Translations under genes and position numbers: made by a program | Part shown: positions 26,210 through 35,499 of the stretch, piece by piece | Layout: every line of letters begins with the position of its first letter | Position numbering within the stretch: position 1 is the stretch's first letter | Assembly (NCBI GenBank): GCA_903828955.1 | Contig: CAIKOA010000030.1 | Coordinates: forward strand, 1 to 64,000 | DNA from: an uncultured Microcaldota archaeon | GTDB lineage: Archaea; Micrarchaeota; Micrarchaeia; Anstonellales; Bilamarchaeaceae | Length of the DNA: 64,000 nt | Reading direction: 5' to 3' | Notes under the pieces: model-generated | The model's input: only the letters and a program-made list of their open reading frames with translations | What the model was told of the DNA's origin: nothing | The model's database searches: none

Positions 26210-27486
26210 TGGAAAATTGCCTCACTGCAGGATTGCGCCTTTGCCGCAATCCCATGTAGCTCAAGGATTTGCTTTTTGCGGGAAGCCCTCCCGTTTGCAA
26301 GAAGCCCGATGAGCCTTTCCGCGCATTCCCCATCCAGGACCCCTTCTTCAAGCATTTTTTCAACAACCGCTTTTGCAACCGCCTGGTCTTCCGTATCCAT
26401 CCGCTCCAGCGCAATCCGCCCTCTCTCCTCAGGGTTGCTCGCCGTGCCATACAGGTCCCTTTCCTTTCTTTCGCACATCTCTATTGCAAGATCAAGATTC
26501 CTGTTGCCGCGCCCGGCAATCATCCATATCGTTCTCCGTAAATTAAAGTAAAAGCCCGCAAGCATGTTCTTTGCGCACTCGCCTCCCTGCCCGGAATGAA
26601 TCAATGCGTCGATCCTTCCCGCGATATTCATCATCACCTGGAAAATTTCCCCGCTATATGCAAGGCACATCTGCCTCATTCTTCCCATATCTGGTTCCGA
26701 TGGCATAGGGGGCGCGTTCTTGCCCGTATGCGCCGCAGGGACAACCCCGCATTCGGTTTCGCAGATCACAATCTCCATTGTTGAGAATCTTGAAATTGAA
26801 AATGCGATTTCCCTGTCAATGATTTGGGGGGCATCTGCGCCAAAATCAACGCACCCCGCAACGTTTGCAAGCGAATCCAGGAACGCATTGCGAATGTAGA
26901 ACGGGGTCGTCGGCTCGGCCGCAATAAGGGAAATCGCCCTTGCGCCACCGAGCCCTCCCTCCACTTCAAGAATCCGCAAGGTATGCCGCCTCTCGTCAAG
27001 TTCATTTGCTGCAATCCTCGCAAGAAGCATTGCAAAGTGGCTGTTGAGCCCGGTCGGCTGAGGGCTTGCGGAAGCCGCATATGCCCCGACAAGGGGGATT
27101 GAGAAGTCCATTCCTTCAGAAGCATCCCTTATTTCCTCAATTGAAAAATTCTGCATAAGCCTTAATCCGAGAACCGGGACCGCATCCCCGCAGGCGCAAT
27201 ATTTGCCGTCCCCGATTCTTACCCCCGGTATTACGCTCCCTTGCAGGAGCAGCGTTAGTTCGTCAGCAGACCTGTTCCTCTCTTTCCAGAAGTCCCCTTT
27301 CCCGTCTTTTATTTTTTTCAGCCAATGGGAAATCTCATTCGAGAGCCTCTTCCTCATCAAATCGTCAAAATTTGCAAAATTCGGCGGGACGCACTCCCTT
27401 GTGCACCCCTTCCTGAAGCTGCACCTTCCCAATTCTTCGTTTTTGGGAAGCAGGAACACCGGCTGTGATATCCTTCTCCTGCTCAT
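26206..27486 (-). CDS. Hypothetical Cys-cluster protein, paralog of 24959-26209
   Basis: N-terminal GRCSFRKGCTREC, NFSIEEIRD, SRFSTME, MNIAGRIDALIHSG; ATGA overlap with next gene. Confidence 0.7.
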   Translation of the reverse strand: MSRRRISQPVFLLPKNEELGRCSFRKGCTRECVPPNFANFDDLMRKRLSNEISHWLKKIKDGKGDFWKERNRSADELTLLLQGSVIPGVRIGDGKYCACGDAVPVLGLRLMQNFSIEEIRDASEGMDFSIPLVGAYAASASPQPTGLNSHFAMLLARIAANELDERRHTLRILEVEGGLGGARAISLIAAEPTTPFYIRNAFLDSLANVAGCVDFGADAPQIIDREIAFSISRFSTMEIVICETECGVVPAAHTGKNAPPMPSEPDMGRMRQMCLAYSGEIFQVMMNIAGRIDALIHSGQGGECAKNMLAGFYFNLRRTIWMIAGRGNRNLDLAIEMCERKERDLYGTASNPEERGRIALERMDTEDQAVAKAVVEKMLEEGVLDGECAERLIGLLANGRASRKKQILELHGIAAKAQSCSEAIFQ

Positions 27487-27672
27487 TGGTTCGCCTCAGC
27501 GGCTATCCTATTATGTTGCATAATGTTTTTAAATATGGTATTCTGCGTTTTTTAGTGCGGAATCCGCCGTCTGGGCGCTGTTTGGGGTGTGCGTTCCCCT
27601 GCACAGGGCGGGAGGGAGGTTTTCCGCCTTGCATGCGCAACGTTTTTATACTTCCTGCGCGCTAAGTTAATC

Positions 27673-28182
27673 ATGGAAAAGGAAAGACTTGGCAATGAAG
27701 GGGGCTTAAAAGGCGGATTGGCCAAAGTGGTTGATCTTCGCCAGTTCCGCGCAAAAGCCCTCAAAAGGGACATGAAGCCGATTTCAGACTTCGTCTCTTC
27801 GCGCCTTGCATTCCTTGAGCCAAAGCTTCAGGGCGATGGCGCGGGATTCAAGGAGGAGCTCAGGCAGCACATCCTCAGCCTTTTCAAGGATGATAAGTCG
27901 AAGATAAGCGGAGTGGAATACGGGGACAAGGAAGAGTCCAGGTACCTGACTTCCATGATTTACATTTTTGTCGGCAAAGACGAGCCGAAAGAGGACCAGG
28001 AAAGGAAAATCAACCAGATTGTGACCTGGTGCACGCTGGTGGCCACCTCCGACATGGAGTTCCTGCAGAAAATGCGCGACAAATTAAAAATCGATGAGCC
28101 GCTTTCGAGTGGGGAAATCGAGAACATCCTGTCAATGAAGCAGGGAGACTGGGCTTCAAGGTACATAAAAGAAGTCGCATAA
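27673..28182 (+). CDS. Hypothetical protein
   Basis: ATG at 27673 after an A/T-rich promoter-like stretch; 169 aa. Confidence 0.65.
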   Translation: MEKERLGNEGGLKGGLAKVVDLRQFRAKALKRDMKPISDFVSSRLAFLEPKLQGDGAGFKEELRQHILSLFKDDKSKISGVEYGDKEESRYLTSMIYIFVGKDEPKEDQERKINQIVTWCTLVATSDMEFLQKMRDKLKIDEPLSSGEIENILSMKQGDWASRYIKEVA

Positions 28183-28238
28183 TTTATTCTGGGAAAAATT
28201 ATTCTTTCAAAATTCCACACAGTCTTTTTTATGCGCGC

Positions 28239-31200
28239 TCATCTTTCTTTCGCCCTTTTCTTCGCTTGCTCCGCCGCCATTTCCGCAAGCGTTTTTCCTC
28301 CTGTTGCTGCTTCAGCGGTAGGCGCGCTCTTTTGCGCTGCCATCTCCCCGAGCGTCATTCCGGTTTTCGGAGCCTCAGCAGCCGGGGCATTCCGTGCCGC
28401 CATCTCCCCGAGCGTGAGGCCAACACCAGCGGGTTTTTGCTCCACCGGCTCCTGCACAGGTGCAGCCTGCGGCTTTAGCGGTTTAGGGGCAGGCCTTTCC
28501 GGAACTCTTCCCGCTTCCGCCTGCCCGGCTGCTTTCCACGCATCAGTATAGCCGTTCTCCATCTTCACCGGGGAGCCAAACGGAAGCATTCTGGTCGGCT
28601 GCTCAATATTTCCGGGCGCGTCCCTTCTTCCCTGCACAACAAAATTTCCATCCCAGGCGTTCTTGTAGAGGATTCCTCCGCTCCAGTCTTTATAACCGCC
28701 CATGTATGCATCGCTGATGGCGCCATCTATGCAATTCACTTCCACTTTCCCTCCGCCAGCGGTTTCAAAATCGCCCATGTGCCTTACATTCGGCCCGGCA
28801 CGGTGGCCAACGGTTATGCTGGTTATCCCCATATTCTCTGAAAAGGCCCGGATGTTGGGGAGCGCCTCTGAATTTGTTATGGACCATTTCATATTATGCA
28901 TTATCGTATCTTTTGCCTTTGAGGAGACATACAACCCCGAATAGTCCCCATTCTTCATTCTTGGATATGTACCTAGCATGAATTTTTCCAGCTGAGCCTG
29001 GTCATTCGGGGGCATATTATACGCCCACCAGTTATCCACATCCCCAAGCATCCTCTCATAATGCCCCTCAAGCTGCCCGAGCGTTCTGACATCTCCATAA
29101 ACAACCTTTCCATTCGCATCATGGGCAACATTTCCGTCCGCATCAAGCATTTCGGTCCTGGTCACAGGGCCCCCGTGCGTGAACAGTTGCCTGCCATTGT
29201 CCCCGCTTAGTATTACGGCTGCCTTGGTGCCCCTCATAAAGGCTACCATGCCTCCTTCAGCCTGCACTCCCTTCACGGCTTCTGACCAGCTCCCATACCG
29301 GTTTAGCATGCTTTCAAAAGTGGATGCAAGCCCTATGCTAGAGATGCCGAGCCCATGCGTTTCAAATTCCCTTTCCATTATCTTATGCAATTCCGCATGG
29401 CGGGCCATCATTTCAGGGTTATTCTCGAATGCTTCTTGGTTATTATACTTGAAAATTTCCAATTTTGTATATTCGCTCATGTCCTTGACCAGTTGCGCCA
29501 TTTCCGCATCCGTTTTTCCCTTAACTATCTCGAATGCGCGCAGGAAGAGCGCCTCATGGTTTCCGCGCAGGGTGTGCACCTGCGAGCCATTTCCAAGTGC
29601 CTCCACCGCCTTGCCCAGCCACTGCACGAACTCGACCGCCTCAACGCTGTTTGCGCCGCGGTCAACGTAATCCCCGGTGAATATGATTTGCGTTCCCTTC
29701 GCAACCTCCGGATTCACCTTATACCTTTCCGCAAAAGCCAAGGACTTATCTGTAACCGGCAAATCCGGCCTCAAATCGATAATGACTCCGGCCCCTTTGA
29801 GCGTGCTTATCGGAACAACCGGGTCCCCGTGAACATCTCCAATTGCAAAGAACTGCGAAGCATCCTTCACTTCCGTTACATACTTTCCGTCGTATAAAAC
29901 TTCGGTCTTTACGCCCATCCTTTCCGCGGCTTCGGCAACCCCTTTCGGAAGCCCGATTCCGCGCTGCAGGTAAACCCGGTAATCCGAAACGAATTGCGAA
30001 GGCCGCAGTATCTCCCCGGGCTTTGCGCCTTCTTCAATGCGCGCGCTGTTGGCATCAAGAATCGTTCCCATTAAATTTCTCATTCGCTCGTAAGCGGGGC
30101 CCTCGGCTTCCAGAACGCGCAGGGGTTTTTGCTCCGCCCCCGCCCTTTCCGCAACCGCATCCTGGAATGCGATTTCCGCAACCTCATTGAACCGGTTGTT
30201 CAATTGGCTCTTGACGATTTCGTAGGGCTTTATCTCCTGCTCAGGAAGCGGCGTTTCATCAACCCTGCCCCTGTAAACCTCATCCCAGCCCCTGCGGGCC
30301 AGCTCCCTCAGGCGGGGCTCTCCAACCGCGGCTTTTCCTTCCGGAGTGCGCATCTGGACTGCGGAAAGAAGCGTATCTTCCACGGCTTTCGGCACTCCGG
30401 TTTCCGGAGGTTTAGGAGCCGCTTCCTTCATGGCCTCCTTCTCTTTAAACGGCTCTTCAAATTCAAGAAGCTTTCCTTCAGGCTTGGCAGCCCTTTCCCT
30501 CTCAAGGGCCTCCCCGACCTTTCTCTTCAAGGTGGGAAGAATCTCGGAAACGTCCTGCCCCCTGCGCGCAGGCACGAATATATTGCCCTCTGCCTCAGCC
30601 GCGGGAGTGACGCTGATGTACATCCCTTTCCCGCCAATTGCCCTTACTTCATTGAGCCGCACCCTTACCTGCTCTCCGTTTATGTCCAGCGTGAAGACCG
30701 GCTTTTCATTGGGCTCAAAACGGACCACTCCCGCCTTGTCCCCGATTGCCTGCACCTTCGGGATTACCTCTCCCCAAACCTCGTTAAAGGGCCGTGCCGG
30801 CACAGCAAGTGGAATAGTGCCCGGCACTTCCGCCTCCATCCCACCAGGAAGTTTTGCCTCCTCGCCCGCCTTCTCAAATGCCCGTATGTTAAGAAGCGTT
30901 CTTGCCGCAAGCGCATTGTGCGCATCCATCGCGTCCGCGTTCCTGTCCAATGCGACCCTTCCTGTGCTTCCGGTGCGCTCAACCGTATACGTAATGATGT
31001 ACTGCCCGCCCCCATATTCGGCAGGCCCTATGCTTTCAATCCTGACCCTCTCGCTCCTCAGGCCCCCCCCTTCCGCGGGAATGTCCACCCTGATGCTTTC
31101 CCCGGGCCCGAGCTCCCTCCATTCCCCGAAGCTGAACTCAATTGCCATTTTGCTTCCTTTATTCGCCTTAACCGCATCCTGCACTTCCCCAAGCGCATCC

Positions 31201-34200
31201 GCAATCTTGTTCCTGGATGCAACCTCTGCTTCATATTGGGCAGGGTTGTCCGCCCTTTCGAACTCCGCCCTTGCAAGCGAAATCTGGACCCGCCTGCTCT
31301 TCTCATAGAAATTGGAGAGCGTCCTTGGGTCGTATTCCGCACCTCCGCCCTTCCTTAATGCATCAATAACTTCGGTTGCGCGGACGAACTCCGGCTCAAC
31401 CGAAACCCTCTCCGCCATCCGTATTATTTCCGGAGGCATCTGGACAATTTCCCCGCGCACTATTTTCTCGGCATAATAGATTGCCTGCTCAATTTCGCCA
31501 ACCTGCCTCTCGCTGAAAGTTTTTTGTATCGCCCCGTCCTGAAGCAGATATTTTGATTGGATTTTTCCATCCGCCCCCTTGGACATCTCTATCCCGCTGA
31601 AAGAGTTCTCCACCGCATAATGGAGCGCCTGCGCCTCGGTGGGAACGGGCGAAATCCCCGCCCTTCCCGGGGCTGCTGCAACTGGCTCAGGCCCGGGCGC
31701 ATTCAAATCCACCACCACGCTTGGCGTTTCTGGCCTGGCAAATGCGCCTGCAATCGCTTCCGGAGCAGGGCTCCTCAGGTAATCCAGGCCCCTTCCAAAA
31801 GCCCTTCCAACATCATAACGCAAAAACTCCGCGCCCGGGTGCGCACTTTGCGCAAGGAAAGGAAGCGTTTGGAACATCGTTTGGGCTCCGGCTGCGGCCT
31901 TCGCTATGTCCCCGTTTTCTATTCCATCGTAGAGCATCTTTCCCCCTGCATACGTCCCTTCAGCAGTAAGCACGGTAAACGTAGTATTGTGGAATAGCAT
32001 GAGGCCCCTCTGCACCCCCGAGGCGGCTTCTAGCGCGTTCAATGCGCCCGCAAGCTTCCCCGCCCCAAGCGCCGCGCCCATTGCAATTGTTCCAAGAGGA
32101 ACTTTCCCGGTGCGCAAATATTCGGTTGATGCCCCGTGAATCATGTCCGCGCCGATGAATGCCATTGCAAGCGGGCCGGTAAGCGTTGCGCCCATGAATC
32201 TTGCCAATCCCTCAAGCCCAACCCCCACGCTGTAGTTCATTTGCGCATAGGCAATCTGGCTCTGGGTTTCGGAAATGGAAGCCCTTACGTCCATTGAATT
32301 GCTTCCGGAAGAAATTCTTCTCATGCTTTCAATTGCATTGTGGAAATTGCTGGAAGTTGATTCCCCGGAAACCTGCACTTCCAACGGATGCGAAGAAATC
32401 GTATAGGATGCAAAGAGGAGCGAATCCGCGGCAGATGCCCGCTGGGCCGCGCTTCCGGCATTCTTCTCGCTTTCAATTCCAATGGTTGAGGCAAACTGGT
32501 CCTCTTTATGTTTGGAATACGCCTCGGTTGCGGCAAGCCTCTGCTCTTCCCCGGTTCCATATTGCAATGTGGGGCTCCATTGGACCGCGAGCGCATGCCC
32601 CACCTCCGCCTGCGCGTCCTTGTATTTTGAATATGCCTCTGCGGAATTTCTTTTCCAGTCCCTAGCATCCGCAAGCGCATACGGGCTTTGTGCATACCTG
32701 TCGAATCCGCCAATGCCGTAGGATGCGCTCTCAAGGCTTCCCATCGCCCTGCTAATGTTCATGAAAGACATGTGGCGGACCTGGGCCTGCTCTGCAAACA
32801 GGCTTTCTCCCCCGGTCAGCGTAATCTGCATCAGCGAAAGCGCATCCCGGCTTATCAGGTCCATTCCCCTTCCGACCGCAACCAGGTACTTTCCCTTCTC
32901 AATCCCTTCCAGCTGCGCCTCCAAAATTTTTCTTCCCTCGCGGCCGCTTTCCGGAGTGGATTTTTCAGCCGATTCCCCCAAATGCTTTCCCTTGTATTCC
33001 TCGGTTTTTACTTCGAGCTCCTCGAGTTTCCAGGAGTGGCCGCGCAGCGAATCCGCAACAACCTGCGCGTTGGATGCGATAACCTGCGCCTTCGGCTTCA
33101 TGTCCTCCTCAAGAGTTTGCGCGCCCCGGAGCGCCTTCGCATTCGCCCCCAGGCTGTTTGCGAGGTTCCAGGTTTCCGTATTCATTGAGAGGACTTCCTT
33201 CTGCTTTATCGCAATCTGCTTTGCCAGCTCAGTAGTCCCAAGAGTATCGTATAAGCCGGACCGTTCGTCCGCAATCGCCAAGGAAGTTTTTTCAAGGCCG
33301 TGCTTCCAGACTCCCCACGCATCCCCTTTGAGGGCGAGCTTGCTCATTTCCCCGAGCTCCCTTTCAGCCCTGGAGGAATCCACTTCAACCCCGTTCTTTT
33401 TTGCCTCTGCCAAGACCCCCTCATGGGATTCCCGGGAAGTTTCCATCTGCATTCCGCCCGCCTTCACGGATGCGAGCGCGATTGCCGAGCCGCGAAGGTC
33501 GGCGCGGACATCATATCCCCCTCCCTTCTGGCTCTCCCCGTTCGAAATAATGTAATCGAGCGCCCTCCCAAGCTTAATCCTTCCCTGGAGAAGGTTGTCT
33601 CCCCCCGAATCGATCCCTGCCGCCCTCCTTGCCCCCTCAAGCGTTTCCTCTTCCGAGGCGATTCCCCCATACGAGCTTTTCTCGAAAGTTCCCTTGTATA
33701 TGAGCCCGAGGGATACCGCCTGCCTCGCCTCGTCGAATAGGCCCTCCCTGATTTTTTCCGAAGCAAAATCAACCGTTCCCTGCAGCCTTTTTCCCGCGGT
33801 TCCCTTATATCCCTCAATGGAGCTTTCCAGGCGAAGGAAGTCTGCCTGCGCAGAAGCCATGCTTATTGAATATGAATTTTCCGCAAAAACTTTTTGGATT
33901 GCCCCGGCGCTTTCCGCGTTCAGCCCGGACGCATCCAATTCCCCAGCCTTTTCCAGCCCCGCCCGCAACTCCGCGATGCCTTTATCCGCCTGCCCCATAA
34001 GTGCAGAGTATTCCTCTTTCCCTGCGCGCGCAGGGGGGTGCATCTGCCTTCTTAGTTCAAGGGCGGACACATAGTCTGCAATTCCCCCCATTATTAACTG
34101 GGACTGGGCTAAGGCAATCGCCGCATCGCCAGCCTTCCCTTCCCGCGAAAGCTCAGCCGCTTTCCGGGAAAGCCCCTGGGCAAGTGCCGCCTCATTGAAT

Positions 34201-34826
34201 ATGAATGACGCCTCGCCCTTCCCAAAAACTTTCTGGATTCTTGGACCGGAATCCATGAGCGCAAGCAGGGATTTGTCAATCACCCCGGCCTCCATTTCAA
34301 CATTGTAGGCGGAAATCAGCTGCTCCGCCTTTCCCGAAGAGAAAAGTTCCTCGAGCCCTTTAGCGCCCATTCCCTGCGCATCCGAAGCAGTTTGCCTTAT
34401 TTTTGCGGTTGCAGACTCCTCTTCAAAAGTTCCGGGGGCAAGAAGAAGGGAATTTCCGAACGCAAGGCAGGCATACGCCTTTCCGTATGCGCCCGCTTCC
34501 AGGTATTCGCCTGCCCTCTCCGCAAGCCACGCGGCATCCGCATTTTTCGTGCTTCCCGCCGCATTCTCCAATATGGAGAGCCCCATCTGGAGCTGCTGGA
34601 GCCCGGACTGCGTTTTTGCTTCCTTTACCTTTGCATCCGCTTCGTTTGTTGCGGCCAAAGAAATCGTTGAATAGGAAAGGCGCAGGAGCGCATCTATGTT
34701 CTTGTTTGCATCTTGAATTGAGAGCTGGGGGAGGTTTGTTTTTGAGGGGATTTGCTCAATGGCGTGCAGCGCTTCTTCTCTTGCCCTATTCTGCACCCCT
34801 TCTATTTCAGCCTTAGGCCCGGCCAA
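28239..34826 (-). CDS. Giant protein (2195 aa): helical repeats, hydrophobic segment, C-terminal PPP-type metallophosphatase domain, C-terminal TLxEMAA repeats
   Basis: IGDVHGD, TGDYVDRGA, LRGNHEALFLRAFE metallophosphatase motifs; single uninterrupted frame. Confidence 0.85.
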   Translation of the reverse strand: MAGPKAEIEGVQNRAREEALHAIEQIPSKTNLPQLSIQDANKNIDALLRLSYSTISLAATNEADAKVKEAKTQSGLQQLQMGLSILENAAGSTKNADAAWLAERAGEYLEAGAYGKAYACLAFGNSLLLAPGTFEEESATAKIRQTASDAQGMGAKGLEELFSSGKAEQLISAYNVEMEAGVIDKSLLALMDSGPRIQKVFGKGEASFIFNEAALAQGLSRKAAELSREGKAGDAAIALAQSQLIMGGIADYVSALELRRQMHPPARAGKEEYSALMGQADKGIAELRAGLEKAGELDASGLNAESAGAIQKVFAENSYSISMASAQADFLRLESSIEGYKGTAGKRLQGTVDFASEKIREGLFDEARQAVSLGLIYKGTFEKSSYGGIASEEETLEGARRAAGIDSGGDNLLQGRIKLGRALDYIISNGESQKGGGYDVRADLRGSAIALASVKAGGMQMETSRESHEGVLAEAKKNGVEVDSSRAERELGEMSKLALKGDAWGVWKHGLEKTSLAIADERSGLYDTLGTTELAKQIAIKQKEVLSMNTETWNLANSLGANAKALRGAQTLEEDMKPKAQVIASNAQVVADSLRGHSWKLEELEVKTEEYKGKHLGESAEKSTPESGREGRKILEAQLEGIEKGKYLVAVGRGMDLISRDALSLMQITLTGGESLFAEQAQVRHMSFMNISRAMGSLESASYGIGGFDRYAQSPYALADARDWKRNSAEAYSKYKDAQAEVGHALAVQWSPTLQYGTGEEQRLAATEAYSKHKEDQFASTIGIESEKNAGSAAQRASAADSLLFASYTISSHPLEVQVSGESTSSNFHNAIESMRRISSGSNSMDVRASISETQSQIAYAQMNYSVGVGLEGLARFMGATLTGPLAMAFIGADMIHGASTEYLRTGKVPLGTIAMGAALGAGKLAGALNALEAASGVQRGLMLFHNTTFTVLTAEGTYAGGKMLYDGIENGDIAKAAAGAQTMFQTLPFLAQSAHPGAEFLRYDVGRAFGRGLDYLRSPAPEAIAGAFARPETPSVVVDLNAPGPEPVAAAPGRAGISPVPTEAQALHYAVENSFSGIEMSKGADGKIQSKYLLQDGAIQKTFSERQVGEIEQAIYYAEKIVRGEIVQMPPEIIRMAERVSVEPEFVRATEVIDALRKGGGAEYDPRTLSNFYEKSRRVQISLARAEFERADNPAQYEAEVASRNKIADALGEVQDAVKANKGSKMAIEFSFGEWRELGPGESIRVDIPAEGGGLRSERVRIESIGPAEYGGGQYIITYTVERTGSTGRVALDRNADAMDAHNALAARTLLNIRAFEKAGEEAKLPGGMEAEVPGTIPLAVPARPFNEVWGEVIPKVQAIGDKAGVVRFEPNEKPVFTLDINGEQVRVRLNEVRAIGGKGMYISVTPAAEAEGNIFVPARRGQDVSEILPTLKRKVGEALERERAAKPEGKLLEFEEPFKEKEAMKEAAPKPPETGVPKAVEDTLLSAVQMRTPEGKAAVGEPRLRELARRGWDEVYRGRVDETPLPEQEIKPYEIVKSQLNNRFNEVAEIAFQDAVAERAGAEQKPLRVLEAEGPAYERMRNLMGTILDANSARIEEGAKPGEILRPSQFVSDYRVYLQRGIGLPKGVAEAAERMGVKTEVLYDGKYVTEVKDASQFFAIGDVHGDPVVPISTLKGAGVIIDLRPDLPVTDKSLAFAERYKVNPEVAKGTQIIFTGDYVDRGANSVEAVEFVQWLGKAVEALGNGSQVHTLRGNHEALFLRAFEIVKGKTDAEMAQLVKDMSEYTKLEIFKYNNQEAFENNPEMMARHAELHKIMEREFETHGLGISSIGLASTFESMLNRYGSWSEAVKGVQAEGGMVAFMRGTKAAVILSGDNGRQLFTHGGPVTRTEMLDADGNVAHDANGKVVYGDVRTLGQLEGHYERMLGDVDNWWAYNMPPNDQAQLEKFMLGTYPRMKNGDYSGLYVSSKAKDTIMHNMKWSITNSEALPNIRAFSENMGITSITVGHRAGPNVRHMGDFETAGGGKVEVNCIDGAISDAYMGGYKDWSGGILYKNAWDGNFVVQGRRDAPGNIEQPTRMLPFGSPVKMENGYTDAWKAAGQAEAGRVPERPAPKPLKPQAAPVQEPVEQKPAGVGLTLGEMAARNAPAAEAPKTGMTLGEMAAQKSAPTAEAATGGKTLAEMAAEQAKKRAKER

Positions 34827-34832
34827 TTAAGT

Positions 34833-35093
34833 TCACCCGAGCCTCACGCAGATTTCCTGGAATGCGCCGAGCCCTTCGGCCTTCTGCAGGACGTCTTCCG
34901 CTTCCCCGTATCTCCGGTCCCAGAGCTCAAGCTCCGCCTTCCAGAGGGTGAGCCTCTTCAGTTCCGGGGGCACCTTCTTTGCCTTCAGTTTTGCAGAATT
35001 CAGCTTCAGGGCGATTTCAATGGACTTCAGCGTTTCCTTCACTTGCTTTTTTGTCTTCTTATCCAGGTCGATTATCTTCTCGTCCAACGCCAT
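34833..35093 (-). CDS. Small helical protein in operon with the giant phosphatase-domain protein
   Basis: 86-aa charged helical ORF, 6-nt gap to the giant gene. Confidence 0.6.
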   Translation of the reverse strand: MALDEKIIDLDKKTKKQVKETLKSIEIALKLNSAKLKAKKVPPELKRLTLWKAELELWDRRYGEAEDVLQKAEGLGAFQEICVRLG

Positions 35094-35293
35094 GCTTATT
35101 TACGCTGCAGAAGAAGTATATAAATATATCGCGCGCGTTCTGTTTCCCGTTTTTGGCTTACAGCACTCCTACGACAAAAACGGGCATCCAAAAATCCTTA
35201 GGGTTTCCAACTGCCAATCTTATGGGGCACCCAAATGAAACCGACCGAACCCTTTTTAATTACTTTAATCCCAAAATGAAATTTACTTTTCAT

Positions 35294-35366
35294 GGGGTCA
35301 TGAGCTAACCTGGCATGCTGCAAGCTTCGGGAGCTTGTTGTCTGTGTTCAAATCACAGTGGCCCCA
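35294..35366 (+). tRNA. tRNA-Pro (anticodon CGG)
   Basis: Acceptor GGGGTCA/TGGCCCC, anticodon arm CAAGC-TTCGGGA-GCTTG, T-arm CTGTG-TTCAAAT-CACAG. Confidence 0.95.
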
Positions 35367-35393
35367 CTTGTTTTTTCCATCGGAAACCCGCCC

Positions 35394-35459
35394 TCGCATC
35401 GAGTAGCAAACCCCGCTGAAAGCGGTGAATGATACTGGAATATTTGCTACTCAATGCGA
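35394..35459. repeat. 17-bp inverted repeat (one mismatch) flanking a small inner hairpin, between tRNA-Pro and gltX
   Basis: TCGCATCGAGTAGCAAA ... TTTGCTACTCAATGCGA, inner CCGCT-GAA-AGCGG. Confidence 0.75.
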
Positions 35460-35499
35460 CCTCAATACCTTTTTAACCTATATTAAGTAAAACCGGATT

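Noticed and set aside
27540-27672. GC-rich intergenic segment considered as SRP or RNase P RNA
   Set aside because: No diagnostic conserved motifs or convincing fold could be identified by eye
30129-31358. 409-aa and 320-aa plus-strand ORFs opposite the giant gene
   Set aside because: Shadow ORFs of the 2195-aa coding frame; no recognisable domains
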